This document shows, piece by piece, positions 1 through 11,639 of a DNA stretch of 64,000 nt (the first letter of the stretch is position 1; every line of letters starts with the position of its first letter). Where the stretch lies: the NCBI GenBank assembly GCA_021234155.1, contig JAJEKV010000180.1:250001-314000 (forward strand). The letters run 5' to 3'. The notes under the pieces were generated by a model. That model saw only the letters and a list, made by a program, of their open reading frames with translations. It was not told the DNA's origin and did no database searches. Position numbers and translations under genes: made by a program. Source of the stretch: Isoetes taiwanensis (lineage: Eukaryota > Streptophyta > Lycopodiopsida > Isoetales > Isoetaceae).

Positions 1-435
1 TGGCAAATTATTCACAGAGCAAGCAGGATAAACATATTGGTGAACAAGTTCAATAGTAATGTATCATCGAGTTGCCCAATGTGCGAACGAGAAGAAGAAA
101 CAATTGAACATTGTTTTATGCACTGCAGGGAACTCCGAACAGTATGGGAAAAATTGAAGGAAGAGTTTGAGACTTCCATTTCAGAAAAGGAGATCTTGTT
201 AGGCCTGTATCCATCATCTTGGCAAGCTGGAAAAAGAGTTGCTTTGAATCTATGCAAAGGATGGCTTTTATGGCTAATATGGAAGGGACGGAGAAAATTT
301 GTGTTCTTCCATGAATATCTATGCCCTAGTAACATATGGCCATCTTTGAAACAAAAGGTCCGCCAATATCTAGCTGCATTTGAGGAGGAGGAGTGGGCTT
401 CCCAAGCTCATGACTCTCTTTCATCACTCTTATAA
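1..435 (+). CDS. L1-type LINE ORF2 C-terminus with zf-RVT domain, cut by the window edge
   Basis: This is the end of a non-LTR retrotransposon ORF2, open in frame 1 from the first base to a TAA at 433-435. A zinc-binding reverse-transcriptase domain (zf-RVT) is visible: a CPMC pair, then ETIEHCFMHC followed by a tryptophan in the usual place (VWEKL). In plant L1-like elements this domain closes ORF2, downstream of endonuclease and RT, both of which lie outside the window. The listed start is the window edge, so the true start is unknown. No stop or frameshift is seen here. The LINE inside the copia at 28.6-30.1 kb carries the related motif ETVEHCLVLC. Confident as a LINE remnant; activity cannot be judged. 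Confidence 0.85.
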   Translation, partial: WQIIHRASRINILVNKFNSNVSSSCPMCEREEETIEHCFMHCRELRTVWEKLKEEFETSISEKEILLGLYPSSWQAGKRVALNLCKGWLLWLIWKGRRKFVFFHEYLCPSNIWPSLKQKVRQYLAAFEEEEWASQAHDSLSSLL

Positions 436-561
436 AAGTTCAGCTTCATAGCCGAGTGGTTATCCCTACATAATAAGTTATGTAGGTGTATGATATCACT
501 GGGCGTATGTATGTCAATGATGAGTTTCAATTAATATATATCTGATCCTTCAAAAAAAAAA
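1..561 (+). mobile_element. 3' end of an L1-like LINE with poly(A) tail
   Basis: The ORF2 terminus is followed by about 115 bp of 3' UTR and a run of ten A at 552-561, preceded by GATCCTTC. The LINE at 28649-30131 ends in a similar TTCTTC plus A-run on the opposite strand, so both appear to belong to one poly(A)-tailed family. The 3' UTR contains TAGCCGAGTGGTTA near 453, which resembles a pol III A box, but no B box follows. Confidence 0.8.
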
Positions 562-596
562 CATAATAATGTAGCTAACTGCTCATAATGGAGATA

Positions 597-1055
597 GAAC
601 CTCCATTTGCATATGTTCAAAGCATTTTATTACTTCCATTTCTGGTCCATGCTATGTATACTATGCACTGAATCAGTCCAAGCAATGACATCTCTAATTG
701 GCCAGCTTTTGAAGCATGTTAATTGTGGTGATACATGCATGCATGCACATGCCGCCCACATGTCAACTTTTTGCTTTCCCTACGTTTCAACAAGGTGTGA
801 GCAATTTTTTCAAACTGCAAAACAACTCAGCTATATGATTGAGTGCCTTCCAAGCTCAAATTACTATAAAAGTACTTAAACTTTCCAAGCAAGGTACTGT
901 AAGAACACATCTCTGATAACTTTATGATTTTTAAGTGCCATGGCTTAAAAATCTCTTATAACTTTTGTAGTTCGGATATTAAATACTTCCGTTTTATAGC
1001 TCTCCCTTCTAATGTGACGCCAATCTAGACCATACAAAATCTAGAAATCAAGGGC
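597..1055 (+). repeat. Direct repeat copy 1 (possible copia LTR remnant)
   Basis: About 450 bp that recur, with many substitutions and small indels, at 1869-2312. Both copies begin GAACCTCCATTTGCATATG, include GCCAGCTTTTGAAGCATGTT and end ATCAAGGGC. The pair flanks a copia RNase H fragment, so these are probably old LTR parts of an element that lost most of its interior. The preceding LINE poly(A) lies about 35 bp upstream. Confidence 0.6.
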
Positions 1056-1611
1056 CTACTCAGCTTCACTGACGAGCAACCAAAAGAATTCGGACCTACT
1101 TCAAGGGAACTCTCACTGAAGGTCTCATTTATCATAAGCAAGATCATCCTACTCTTTCCTTTTACACTGATGCAGATCATGCAAGTAGTGATCTTGATCT
1201 CAAAGAATCTACAACAAGCTATATTTCCTTCTTTCATGGCACTAGTTTACTTCTTGGATATCGAGGAAACAAACTATTTTTTTTAGTACAACAGGTCTGA
1301 GCTTAAAGCTCTGTGTATTGGTACACATAAGTGATGCTATGGCTGCTGCACTTGTTTCAGGATCTTCAGTTGCCTATTACATCAGCCAAAATCTTTTCGG
1401 ACAATTCGGGTGCTATAGATTTGGTAAAAGACTACAAATATCATCCAGACACAAGTATGCTTTGTCCGTGAGCAATTGCAGCAGTCCTGTCTTAGAATTA
1501 CAATACTATGAGATATCCAAATAGCTTGCAGATGGTATGACAAAGTCTCCTAGTGGTACTTCATTAAGACAGATGAAGAGTTTGTTGGGTATTGAATTCC
1601 TCAACCAATGA
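1056..1611 (+). pseudogene. Ty1-copia RNase H domain remnant
   Basis: Broken reading frames spell the end of a copia polyprotein. TYFKGTLTEGLIYH matches the segment before RNase H, FYTDADHASSDLDLKESTT matches the conserved TDADWAGD..D(R/K)KST block, and DNSGAIDLVKDYKYHPDTS matches the DN.(S/A)AI.L motif followed by the H.RTKH region. The closing LADGMTKSP and LRQMKSLLGIEFLNQ match the LAD..TK terminus, ending at TGA 1609-1611. Several stops and frame changes show it is dead. Integrase and RT are not visible upstream; the direct repeat begins immediately, so an internal deletion or LTR recombination removed them. Confidence 0.7.
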
Positions 1612-1868
1612 GTACTCATTCATGTTCTCTATTTCTTAGTTAGCGTTCAGTTTCAGCAGGGGTTTCGGAGTTAGAAACCTTCACTCTAACCTAACCCTAA
1701 ATAATATCTGTGTGGCTGAGATGATGCCATGTGATGACATGCCACATCATCATTAATGATTATATAAGTCATTACTCGTGATGTTACTTTTTGCCTTGTT
1801 TTTCTCTAATAAAACAATTTGTCCACTTGGCACACTCTCATTATTTCCATGTCTTCCAAAATTGTTCA

Positions 1869-2312
1869 GAACCTCCATTTGCATATGTCCAAAGCATTGT
1901 ATTGCTTCCACCTCCAACTCCAGCTATGTATATCATGCACTTAATGCAGTCCAAGCAATAACATCTTTAGTTGGCCAGCTTTTGAAGCATGTTAGTTTTT
2001 AGTGATACAGGCATTCACATGCTGGGCACATGTCAACTTTTTGCTCTTCCTGCTTGCAAGCAATTTTTTCCGATTGAAGAACAACTCAGCTATATGACTG
2101 AGTGCCTTCCAAGATGAAATTTCTATAAAAGTTTTAAAATTTCCAAGCAAGGTACTATAAGAACATGTCCCTGGTAAATTTACGAGTTTTAACTACCAAG
2201 GTTAGGAATCTCTTATGACTTTTGTAATTCGAACATTAACTAGTTTGGTTTCATAGCTCACCTTTCTAACGTGGTGCCAATCCAGACCATACAAGATCTG
2301 AAAATCAAGGGC
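1869..2312 (+). repeat. Direct repeat copy 2 (possible copia LTR remnant)
   Basis: This is the second copy of the repeat at 597-1055, in the same orientation, with its start about 1.27 kb from the first. It follows the RNase H remnant after about 250 bp, which fits a 3' LTR. Typical LTR ends (TG...CA) cannot be fixed with confidence. Confidence 0.6.
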
Positions 2313-5300
2313 TGAGATGCATGCCACGTCAGATGGAGTATTAAGTAGGATCTTTGTAATCTACATCTTCTTATATAATAAAAATTATCCTAAGTATGTA
2401 CATCTTCTTTATATATATCAATGATATATATATACAAGTCTTTGTACTTTGTAAGGCCTGTATGGAGTTGAATGTATCTATTTTGGGGATTGTACGGCCA
2501 ATGTTGCTAGATTACTAAGTTTATATATGAAGATTCTATTAGATTGTGGAGAGTTTGTTTCTAATATCACTATATTTTATAAAGATTCATAGACTATTTG
2601 AAAAACCATCAACTTTTCATGAAGCTGAACGTAATTTTGATAGAGTTTCTACACAGCCGGCCTTGCAAAAGACACCAAGTGCAAAGGATTCTACCAGATT
2701 ACTTTAAGATAAAATTATTAAGCATTCCTCTAGGTTCTCTTAAGATTCGCCGAGGTCCCCTTTATGATTCCCTAATATTTCCCCTAGATCCCCTTAAGAG
2801 TCCCTTCCTTAGAGTTCCTAAGATTCCACAAAGATTTTGCTAGATTCTCCAATATTCTATCAAGCATTCACTAGATTCCCTTAGATTCCTCCAAAGTCTC
2901 TATGTTTCTATAAAGAATCCCCATGACTAGAAGAACATACCTTGCAGGGTTAATCACAATGAACATTCTTGAACTAGAGTACTTTGTTGCAAATATAATC
3001 TTGTGACATTAGAGCGATGGTTGTAGACATTATCAGATATCCCTGATTAGGTATTCTGACGCATTGCTGGGGACTTCAAAAGTCTAGGATTAGTGGACTC
3101 ATCCATAAGCCATCGAACTCAAACATGTATAGAGGTTGATTCTCTAACGGCATCCTCTATACAAAATAATATTTAATCATTGAACTGATTGTTCATTGAT
3201 GCACCCTAAGCACATTATGCATGACAATGAGGTTGTTTGAAGAAGTGCTTTGTATCTGATAGGCAGTAAATGTAAAGGGTATCCATAATGCTTTAAAGAT
3301 AGAATTGATATTATCGTTGTAGAGCATTCGACAATAACTTGAGAAGCAAGACACGTTTTTATTACATAATAAATTAGTATTCCATTTGAGAGTGTGTGTG
3401 ATAGAGCATCTGAGCATGAAACACATCAAGCATTGGCATCAAAGTTGCATAAGAAAGCTTCGTCCAATCCTCAAAGCCCGCATTACTATTAAATTCAATG
3501 TGCTATATGTACTTAAGAATCTTGTGCTCAATATGTCATACATGACAAATAAGCCCAAGATATGTTTTATATTAAGGAGCTTCCAAAATCACACATTTGC
3601 AAAATTCTATTAATCCGCATGGGACTTTGAATAGACAAAACTTCTTCTCCATGGTGATTATCAATCTCTTTGTCAAACAATCTGCTTACTAAATTCACAT
3701 CTTCAATATTAATAAATGCCCTATTTCTTCTCCAACTACTATCATATTAGAGTACTAAGCCCATTTTTCAAAGATGATGTAATTCCTAGAGGATTTACGT
3801 CTAAATTGCTAGGGCAAGTTACGGTGTAAGACTATGTGTTCATCCTCCACTAGTTTAGTAGAGGTGGACCATAGATCTAGCATCAACTTACTATAGCCCA
3901 GTACGATCTATGTAATGGCTCCTTCTTGACAGCTTACTAGCTTCGTAATCAAATCAGACAACCATTTTTGTACTTTCTAAAACACCAAGAGGCAACTATA
4001 CCTTGCTTAACAGCAGACGACAGACTTCACTGATTGATAAAGGGGCGGTGCTTCTTAACAAACCTGGTCCATGTGCAAATAATGTCACCCATTTCTGCTT
4101 CATTTTGTAAAGTGCCAAAATTTTGATAAATTGTTTCTAGCATTTACTTGGCTATAGGCTAAGGCATTGAATCGTATTTTCATAAACTTGGAATTATTTT
4201 CATAACGAACACTTGGGATTAGAATAATAGGGACAATGAGTGCAGAACACTGGAATAAAATTGTAACCACGAATATTATAGAATTAAGAGTGCATAATAT
4301 GCGAAGATCTTAATATGCGAAGATGCATGTTTATATGCTCTTTGGCAAATATGGAACTACATTGTATAAGAACATAACGAGACGAGATATACCTTTGTCT
4401 AAAACCAGAGACTTGTGGTGTTATGCAAACATAACTTGTCTTTCATAAAAATGATGTGCTCTTCTCTAAACAGCTTCAATGTAACAGCATAATGCGTCCC
4501 TATAATCTTACAAAGAGTAAGTATCTTACAAAGGAAGAGTAAGTATGCCAGGGCTTTCATCCTGTGGAAGGAATAATTTACTCAAAAATGGCCTTAATAT
4601 ACAACCACCACCTATGTAAATCTTAAAACTCGTGTCCTGCTTATGTATTTCCACTACCTTTACATATGAAGGATATATCAGACTAGAATCCTAAGCGAAT
4701 CACTTTTTCCTTTATGATACTTGCTTTTGCAAGCGGCAATTTCTAAAAAGCATTCAACATATGTAGACCATGCCAAGCAAGTTAATATTTCCATATTAAA
4801 CATGAAAAGTAACTATTTTACTTGCATCATATCAGACTTAGCTAAAAATATCAGACTTCATCTCACATTCGTGTCTGTCATGCTTGACCATAAGTTTGTC
4901 TCCATATTTATCTATCATGCAATCTTATCTACCGACTCATGCAAAAACAGAGCTAAGAATAGAGATGTTGCCATTCTTGTGGTAGGATACAGATAATTTC
5001 TTGAAAAGATTAGCTAAAAATACTGCGATAGATAATGCGATATGAGTCTTTGGGATCTGTTAAAAAGTTTAAAATGAGTACTTTTAAAATAGATTAGAAA
5101 ACCAGATACAATGTAAAAACCTAGATTTAGTCGCTCCCATCCAGCTTTTGATTTTCTAGCTTGGATCCTAAAACCACAGAGAACTCTGCATGCAAAGCCT
5201 GGAACAGTGTTTTTACAGATAGGTAAATCTTCTACACTTGATGACAGGAATTATAGTCTACCCTGATGTCACGTCTTTGAAGCAATCTTCAAGCACCAAT

Positions 5301-5488
5301 GCAGTGCCTTTTGATTTTCCTGCAAAAACAACTCCATACATTGTTTGTCTTTCCAGCTTGGACGCACTGGGATTTTAATGAGGCAATGCCAGAACGGATA
5401 GATGAGTAGCTCACCTGCTGTTATGGTTGAGAACGACCAGACCCAACAAGTTTTGGGGGCTCTGTAAACCACAAGGCCCCTGCTTCAG
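2313..5488. other. AT-rich stretch with no recognised gene
   Basis: Only short ORFs occur, all under about 92 codons, and none shows a recognisable motif. At 2700-2900 there is a run of loosely repeated TTCCCCTAGATTCC-like words (CCCTTAGATTCC, CCTCTAGGTTCTC, CACTAGATTCCC), probably a degenerate simple repeat. Nothing else stands out. Confidence 0.5.
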
Positions 5489-5888
5489 GGTTTGCGACTC
5501 AGGGCTCTGCTGTCGCATTCAACCAGTCCCCTGTTTTGGGGCCTGCAAATAAGGCCCATGGGCCTTACAAATCATAGCAGGAAGACCATTAGCTATGCTC
5601 AAAGACACATCAAGAAATATGACGCTGGAGCAGATGTGAAGGCACCGGAGCCCGCTGCAGACACTGCAGTAAATGTCTCGGATAGCCAGGGTGCTTGCAA
5701 ACGACTGAGCCCACGATCATCTGGGAGCGGAAGATTCAAGCACAACATGATTTTTCAATGCGCCCACTAAGATATCTTCACGATGCTTAAATGATAGAAA
5801 GAACATTTTATGTGCCCTGCAACTGAAACAAACTCGGATCAGGAATCGGATTGCCCCGATCCATTCTACACAAACCTACAAAGATCGA

Positions 5889-6305
5889 TTATGGGGCTGA
5901 ACCACCGGAACATGCAGCACCTTCGCACCGGAGCAAAAACTCTTGCCAGAAAATCGCCTTCGTCGGCATTATGCCGCTGAAGCAAGACAAAAAGTGGAGC
6001 CAAACCTCAGAAACAACATTGTAGAGAGGGATGAAAGAGCCATAGCAGGAGAAGTGGCTCGATTTCAAATCCGCCGCAGATGGGCCAAAATATTCCCGCA
6101 ATAAGTGAACCACGGCCACGTCATTAGAGACGTCCTTGAATACCATTAATGCTCTTGAATACCATTTGCCACTATCATAGTTGGCATTAATAAAATTATT
6201 AATGGTCAGACTTTCTAAATAACGGTCTAGATTAGATGCCCTAATTTGAAGGGCATAGATCAAATGCCCCAAAAATTGCACCTTCTTTGAAGTTTCCCAA
6301 AGCAA
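5889..6305 (-). CDS. Unrecognised 138-codon ORF
   Basis: An open frame with ordinary amino-acid composition and no low-complexity bias, beginning MLWETSKKVQFLGHLIYAL and ending CSGGSAP. I do not recognise a family, a signal peptide or catalytic motifs. It is longer than the surrounding chance ORFs but lies in a region otherwise without coding signs. It could be part of a decayed TE or an exon of an unknown gene. Confidence 0.2.
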   Translation of the reverse strand: MLWETSKKVQFLGHLIYALQIRASNLDRYLESLTINNFINANYDSGKWYSRALMVFKDVSNDVAVVHLLREYFGPSAADLKSSHFSCYGSFIPLYNVVSEVWLHFLSCFSGIMPTKAIFWQEFLLRCEGAACSGGSAP

Positions 6306-6496
6306 ATCGATGGCTAGGATTTCATCTTCCCCTTTTGATCCAACGGTTTAGGGATGGGGTACATGCCCCATGCATGCCCCCATAGAGATCTAATGGCTAC
6401 AACCTTGCCACCTGGCAGCCTTTCCAACAAACGGCCTAGATTCATTTGAGTATATAGACAAGGTATATGATGGGGGTACATCCAAGTAATTTTATA

Positions 6497-6528
6497 TATA
6501 TTATGATATGATATGATATGATATATAT
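6497..6528. repeat. (ATGAT)n / AT microsatellite
   Basis: A short run of ATGATATGATATGATATG units leading into ATATATA. Flanking DNA at 6350-6620 is rich in CATGCCCC and GCATGGG words, such as CATGCATGGGCATGCATGGG, another low-order repeat. Confidence 0.7.
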
Positions 6529-7617
6529 AGACATGAATCTTGGCCGTCCAAATCTTGAGGTGGCACATTTATGGCCCTTAGATATGATGGGGGGCATGCA
6601 TGGGCATGCATGGGGTCATGCCCCCACATCTCAGGACCGTCGGATATGGGGCAGTTAAATCTTGGCCATTGAATTGTGCTTAAGGAAGGTGCAAGGAAAT
6701 TACACAACAATTAATAGGAATGGTGAGGTGGCACCACATTTATTGACATTGGACGTGACCATTTACTTTGACGTGCCAATATTTTGGCTTAAAATTATTA
6801 GAAAAAAAAAGAGTGAAAACTTGAAAAGTTAAAGAAAAAGTTAAAAAGTAGGAATAGAATACGTCAATTTTTTTATGAAAATGCTAGGAATCTGCAATTA
6901 TAGGGCATTTGATCTAAGCCCTTCGAATTGGGGCAACAGATCTACACCCTTGATTAAGAAGACCGTGGGCCGATTAGTTTGCACTGGGCATTTATTTCTA
7001 TCCAATATTTCGATGATGTGGCATTCGTTCACATAATTCGTGTTCGAGGAAGGTCGACTCGTTCCTCTTCTGGAATGCAATGAAGCACAGGTTTTTGAAT
7101 CGATTAATCTTGCCGTTTTATAAGATCCTTGCGATCGGAGGTGTAGATTTCCTTCCAAGGCACTGCAGTGCATGCTGCATATCAATCCTGCTATGCATGG
7201 CAAGCCTTTCTTTAAAAAGTCGGGTAGCAGATTCCGGCTATGGCGATGAGCTGGGCGATGCTGAACCCATTTCTATTTCCGGTCTACCCATTTCTATTTC
7301 CGGCCATGATCATGCTTCTTCTTCTCTCGGTCTAAGCTCCTTTTTCTAACATCTTCCTTGATTGTCATTAACGGAAAACGCAGGTAGAGCATTTGAAGGG
7401 ATTTTCGGTATGCTACTGAATGTTGGACTGATCTTTCCTCCGGTTGGCTATGGTTTAAAGCAGTCAGTGTAGCAGCAGAGAGCATAGGGTCGGTGAAGAG
7501 GTTTGAAAAACAAGGATATGTGTTCGAGAAGTTTGCCGCCCTTCCGGAACTCCGCCAGCAAGCCTCTAAAACTGTGGGCGATTTCCTTTACCCAAGCATT
7601 GTCAAAACGCTTTTCAG

Positions 7618-9111
7618 ATGAAAGTAAGTCTGGCGGGTGTCTTAACACATGGTCATGGAACTGGAACATATGGTCATTTTGTGCTTGATCTATGGAGGGA
7701 TGATCCAAACTTCCATGTGAGCTCTATTTTCAAGTGCTTGAGAACACTAGAGAAAGGATCGATAGAAGGGAGGAGGTATTCCCCTTCAGCACCCATTTTT
7801 GAGGCTTTGATGGATGATCAACCGCTTTGTTACCAAAGGCAGATAAAAAAACTCACATCCAAGGTGTCTAGTGAATCAAGGAGGACTTGGGATGATTTCC
7901 CCTTAAACCAACTTTGCCTCGAGAGCTATGTGTTCAATTGGACAACCTGTTGGAAAGAAAACAAGAATAGATGGATGTTTGGGGCAATGTCATACTTGAC
8001 AGCAGTGGGAGTATTCAAAGTTGTGAAAGTGGGATTCATGATGGTTGGGCATACGCATGATGATATAGATGGATTATTTGGAACTTTCTCCACCAAGATC
8101 AAGAGAGAAAACGTGACTAGTCTCCCTGAACTAATGGATGTGTTTGAGAGCTGCATTGACCCCAACCCAATGGCTTTCTTGATGGATGAGGTTGCAGATT
8201 GGAAATCATTTGTAGAGGGATACTTGCTAGATCAGTTCAAGTTTTGGGTTAGGGATGGAATACCAATCATGCAATATAAGTGGAGACCAGGTGACAAGTT
8301 GTGGATGCCTGTACAAGGAATCGAGTTGTGGCAAAGGGTGTTTCTTTGGTGAAGTTCTCATTCCTAAAGGGCAGCCAAAACCACTACCTCCCTTCAAGAC
8401 TGTCAAAGACTCTAGCCAACTAGTGAAGGGCATCAAGGATTACATAAACGACCGGATGATGTTCGAAATGGAAAGCACACCTCCACTCTTAAGAAAAATC
8501 AAATGGACTCCCTAATCAAGTACTGGGAGAAAGTTGTGACATGCTTAGAAACTGAACAACCATGTGGGAGGAAGCTAAGAGACGGGTTCTTGCCAGAGTC
8601 AAGATGGGAGGGTTCTCAAGGAGCAAGCACGTCTAAGAATGTTCACTTGGGTCCTAACAAGGGTTCCAAGTGGTTTGTGGGAAGTAAGGCCTCAAAGCCG
8701 AAGTGGCTTGATCTTCCTGAGTGGGATCCCTTTGAGGACATCAAGGAAGGATACTTTGTGCTAGTAAGGCCTGATGATGAGGACTGTCCAATATGGTTAG
8801 GGGTGGCACTCTCTGATGTAACCACCACTATGCCTGATGGAGAGGAGTTGCGTCCTGGATTCCAAATTCAATATTGGGAGCCCATTGGGAGACACAAGAA
8901 GGGCAACTTGAAGGAGCAATACACCGACTGCTGGGAGAAGAAGTGGAGGGCAAATTATGCTGATCCTCAAAGGAGGGAATTGGTGGAGTGTGTGGTATGG
9001 TCATATTCAGGTTCTCACACTGCAAAGGACAACACACACAAGATCCCAAAAAGGGAGATGGACAAAGCCATGAGCAACCTCCATGCTATATCATTGTATA
9101 AGGGTAGATAA
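7618..9111 (+). pseudogene. DUF7869 family protein (transposon-associated), frameshifted
   Basis: Large proteins of this family are multi-copy in seed-free plants and some animals and are thought to derive from mobile elements. Visible blocks: THGHGTGTYGHFVLDLW near the left end; CWKENKNRWMFGA then VGHTHDDIDGLFG, the family hallmark, at about 7950-8085; and a C-terminal part (8503-9111) with EGYFVLVRPDDEDCPIWLG resembling a small beta-barrel reader region. The copy is broken. QLDN, expected just before CWKENKN, is encoded in frame 2 at about 7936 while the flanks are in frame 1. The frame then moves to 2 near 8325 and back to 1 near 8490, at an A run. The ATG at 7618 is only the first in-frame methionine; the true 5' end is not recognised. 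Function is unknown; nuclease-like chemistry for the conserved Asp/His residues is my guess. Confidence 0.7.
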
Positions 9112-9642
9112 TATTGAGAAGCTTGAAAACTTTCTCAACTAGTGGTTTGTAAAATTTATGAGGAAAACAAGTAACCCAATTCTTTGTGTGTGATCTGTAA
9201 TTCTATTCAAGCAATCAATTCAAAAAAAAATTTTATGGGGTGTGAGTCCCATTTTCAGTCCGAGTCCCAAAATTCAAGATTTGTCCCACTTTAATTAAAT
9301 ACGACTTAAAGGCACTCCCGCCAAGAGAAGTACGTGCATAGCAGAAATTGAAATTTATGTTCTTCCTTTCCGATAGCATGCGTGCCATAGTAGTAGTATT
9401 AGTTATCATTTGAGCCAGAAAGGTAAAGGATTATGCCTCAAACTGAAAAGAGCTTATTTCTTCATATGATCATATTCATCTTCAGCTGATCTCTTATTAG
9501 TTCCGAGGCAGCACTACTCATGTCCGTTTTTATGGTTGCAACAGTAAGCTGCCTTTATTTTTCATGTCTCTGCATTCTAGAACGAAAACTAGCACTGACT
9601 TCGATTTCTGTAGGATCCTGAACAATTAAATGTATAATAAGC
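9112..9642. other. Intergenic, no recognised gene
   Basis: AT-rich sequence after the DUF7869 remnant. It contains short A and T runs, for example near 9223, but no clear terminator, repeat or promoter. Confidence 0.5.
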
Positions 9643-9984
9643 TTGTTTTTGAAGATTGCCCTTTTGTTTACTGAAAATGCAGAGCCAGGGAAGGGTATTA
9701 TGATCTGCAAAGCTTTAGAGGTGTGCCCATCAGAGAAAAAAACTCCTGGTTCAACTCCTGAAACTCTGTCTACTTCTTCTGATAGTAACAACGGCAATGA
9801 GATGTCTAATGATGATGCAAGAACTGGGGAATTAAATCCTCGTAAGAGTGAACCAGAAATCCAGAGTACAAATGAAAGTGAAGGCCCTGTTACCAATGTG
9901 GTTCCGAATCCGTCCTCCCGCCCAAAGATGTCACCGACTGGCCATTCGAGCCAGAAGGGCAGGCAGTGTGCTGGCCCTGCTTGA
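9643..9984 (+). CDS. Ser/Thr/Asn/Glu-rich hydrophilic ORF, unrecognised
   Basis: 113 codons. The middle is strongly polar (TPETLSTSSDSNNGNEMSND), typical of a disordered protein region. AG dinucleotides such as GAAAATGCAG|AGCC near 9682 could be splice acceptors, so it may be one exon of a larger or decayed gene. No domain is recognised and no partner exon could be joined with confidence. Confidence 0.25.
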   Translation: MFLKIALLFTENAEPGKGIMICKALEVCPSEKKTPGSTPETLSTSSDSNNGNEMSNDDARTGELNPRKSEPEIQSTNESEGPVTNVVPNPSSRPKMSPTGHSSQKGRQCAGPA

Positions 9985-10265
9985 TTATATTCGCGAGCCA
10001 GGTCATTACCATGGCTTTGAGAACTCTGTTTCTTTATGTGTTATTATACTGTGTAGCGAGTGGATGGCAGGTCGTTTGAAGAAAGGATTTTGCTTAGAGA
10101 AGGTTGGACGACTCTGCCAAGGGCGTCTGTTGTTGAATCATCTTGAATTTGATGGCGCAGTAAGCTTGGTTCTCTGCTTTGGCCGACTTAGCCTATGTGC
10201 TGATTTGGCTGTCTGGTCTAATGTCTGTTGCCAAGGGCCGACCAGTGAATGTCTCTATATTCTCT

Positions 10266-10499
10266 ATATTCTAAAAAAATGGTCCTGTGGTAAGACGTTA
10301 AACTGCCATATCCAAGGTCACGGGTTCAACGCCTCGTTGTGAAAGTGGCCATGCAATGTAAAGTTGGTGGGGGAAGGACCCACTTCAGCAATGTAAAGTG
10401 GTGGGGGCAGGACCCATCTGGGTGTGTTGTAAAGTGTCACATGTCCGATAGGACGCTGCCTTGTGGTGTGACGTTAAAATCTCTTCTTCTTCTTCTTCT
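10266..10499 (+). mobile_element. tRNA-derived SINE with (TTC)n tail
   Basis: The head reads like the end of a tRNA: CTGTGGTAAGACG resembles the A-box part, and GGTCACGGGTTCAACGCC contains a near-consensus B box. The body holds an internal duplication of ATGTAAAG(T)TGGTGGGGG(A/C)AGGACCCA. The tail is CCTTGTGGTGTGACGTTAAAAT followed by (CTT)n. Perfect 12 bp flanking repeats TCTATATTCTCT at 10254-10265 and 10500-10511 look like target-site duplications. The tail block is shared with the insertion at 27226-27400 and resembles the 3' end of the GC-rich LINE at 56.2 kb, suggesting LINE-dependent mobilisation. Confidence 0.75.
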
Positions 10500-10511
10500 T
10501 CTATATTCTCT

Positions 10512-11594
10512 GCTCAAACTGTCTATGAAAGAGGGGCAGCTATGGATGCGCCATGTCTGTATTTTGGAAGTGCAAATCTAGTTTTCTTTGTCGGAGCTAT
10601 AGTGCCTGGGACGGATTTAATCCGCCCCCTCTATTTCGATATTTGAATCTGCAGGTGTGAACAAAATTTGTGTTCCTCAAGCTCAAAGTCTCTTCCCAAA
10701 CGTTCTCTTCCTCGGCCTGCAAAAGTTTCTCGGAATATTACAATAAAAGACGTGATTGCTTATTTTGAACTTGAACCAATTCTTTCAAGATCTTCCCAGC
10801 TTCTCCGATTATACGAAAGGAACTGAACTGTGTATTAAAGAAGACAGGGAATTTTGACAAAATGTTTGAATACATGACATAAGAAATATATTGTATAGAA
10901 TCATAGGTCGAGCATGAAGGCATTTCAAACTGCAAGAATTGAATGTAAGGAGCATCTTCAATACTTCAGAATTATTTTTGACATCTTCATTACTTCAGAA
11001 TTATTTTCGACCGGATTTATAGCCTCTATAATCAAAGAGGACTTTCAGATAATAAAAGTAAGTTCTATTGGAAGCAAGTTCTATTTCGTTAACTCTAGCT
11101 TATGCTTTATGATTTAGACTAATAAGCTCCATTGGTTGAAGATAGAGGGACAATGATCTAACGTCGTTATTTGTGAAGAAGTACTGACAATAAACAAAAG
11201 AGTATCTACAGCTTTGGGATACGGTGCAAGGGAATTGGGTTGTAGTAGCAGGTAGAGAGAGTTACATGGGTATTAAAGGAGAAATACGAGGAAGATATTG
11301 GGGACTCATCTTCTCAATACATGGTTTTCGTGATCAGATCATGGAATAGAAAACTGTAATTGGGAAGCTATGACTTCCTTGATGGCCATATATGTTAATG
11401 GCATAGTTTTCAGAACAATATATAAGGAACCCTCAACCCAAATTATGAGAATACTTTTTTAGATATACATGTGCACAAATTCTTCCAAGCCACAAGAGGA
11501 CATGACTAGCTATATGATAGCAAATGTCCACTTAAATTGCAAGCAAGGTTGAATTAGAAGAGATAAGCCATATTTGCCATGCTGATCTAGGAGA
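10512..11594. other. AT-rich stretch with no recognised gene
   Basis: Only chance ORFs of up to about 67 codons. A short duplicated phrase TTCAGAATTATTTT occurs twice near 10965 and 10995. Nothing else is identifiable. Confidence 0.5.
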
Positions 11595-11639
11595 TTAATT
11601 TGCATTTGAGGATTCGGGTGAAAATATCGTTACCCTGGT

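Noticed and set aside
447-470. tRNA-like SINE from GCCGAGTGGTTA
   Set aside because: No B box follows and the sequence lies in the 3' UTR of the LINE that ends at 561.
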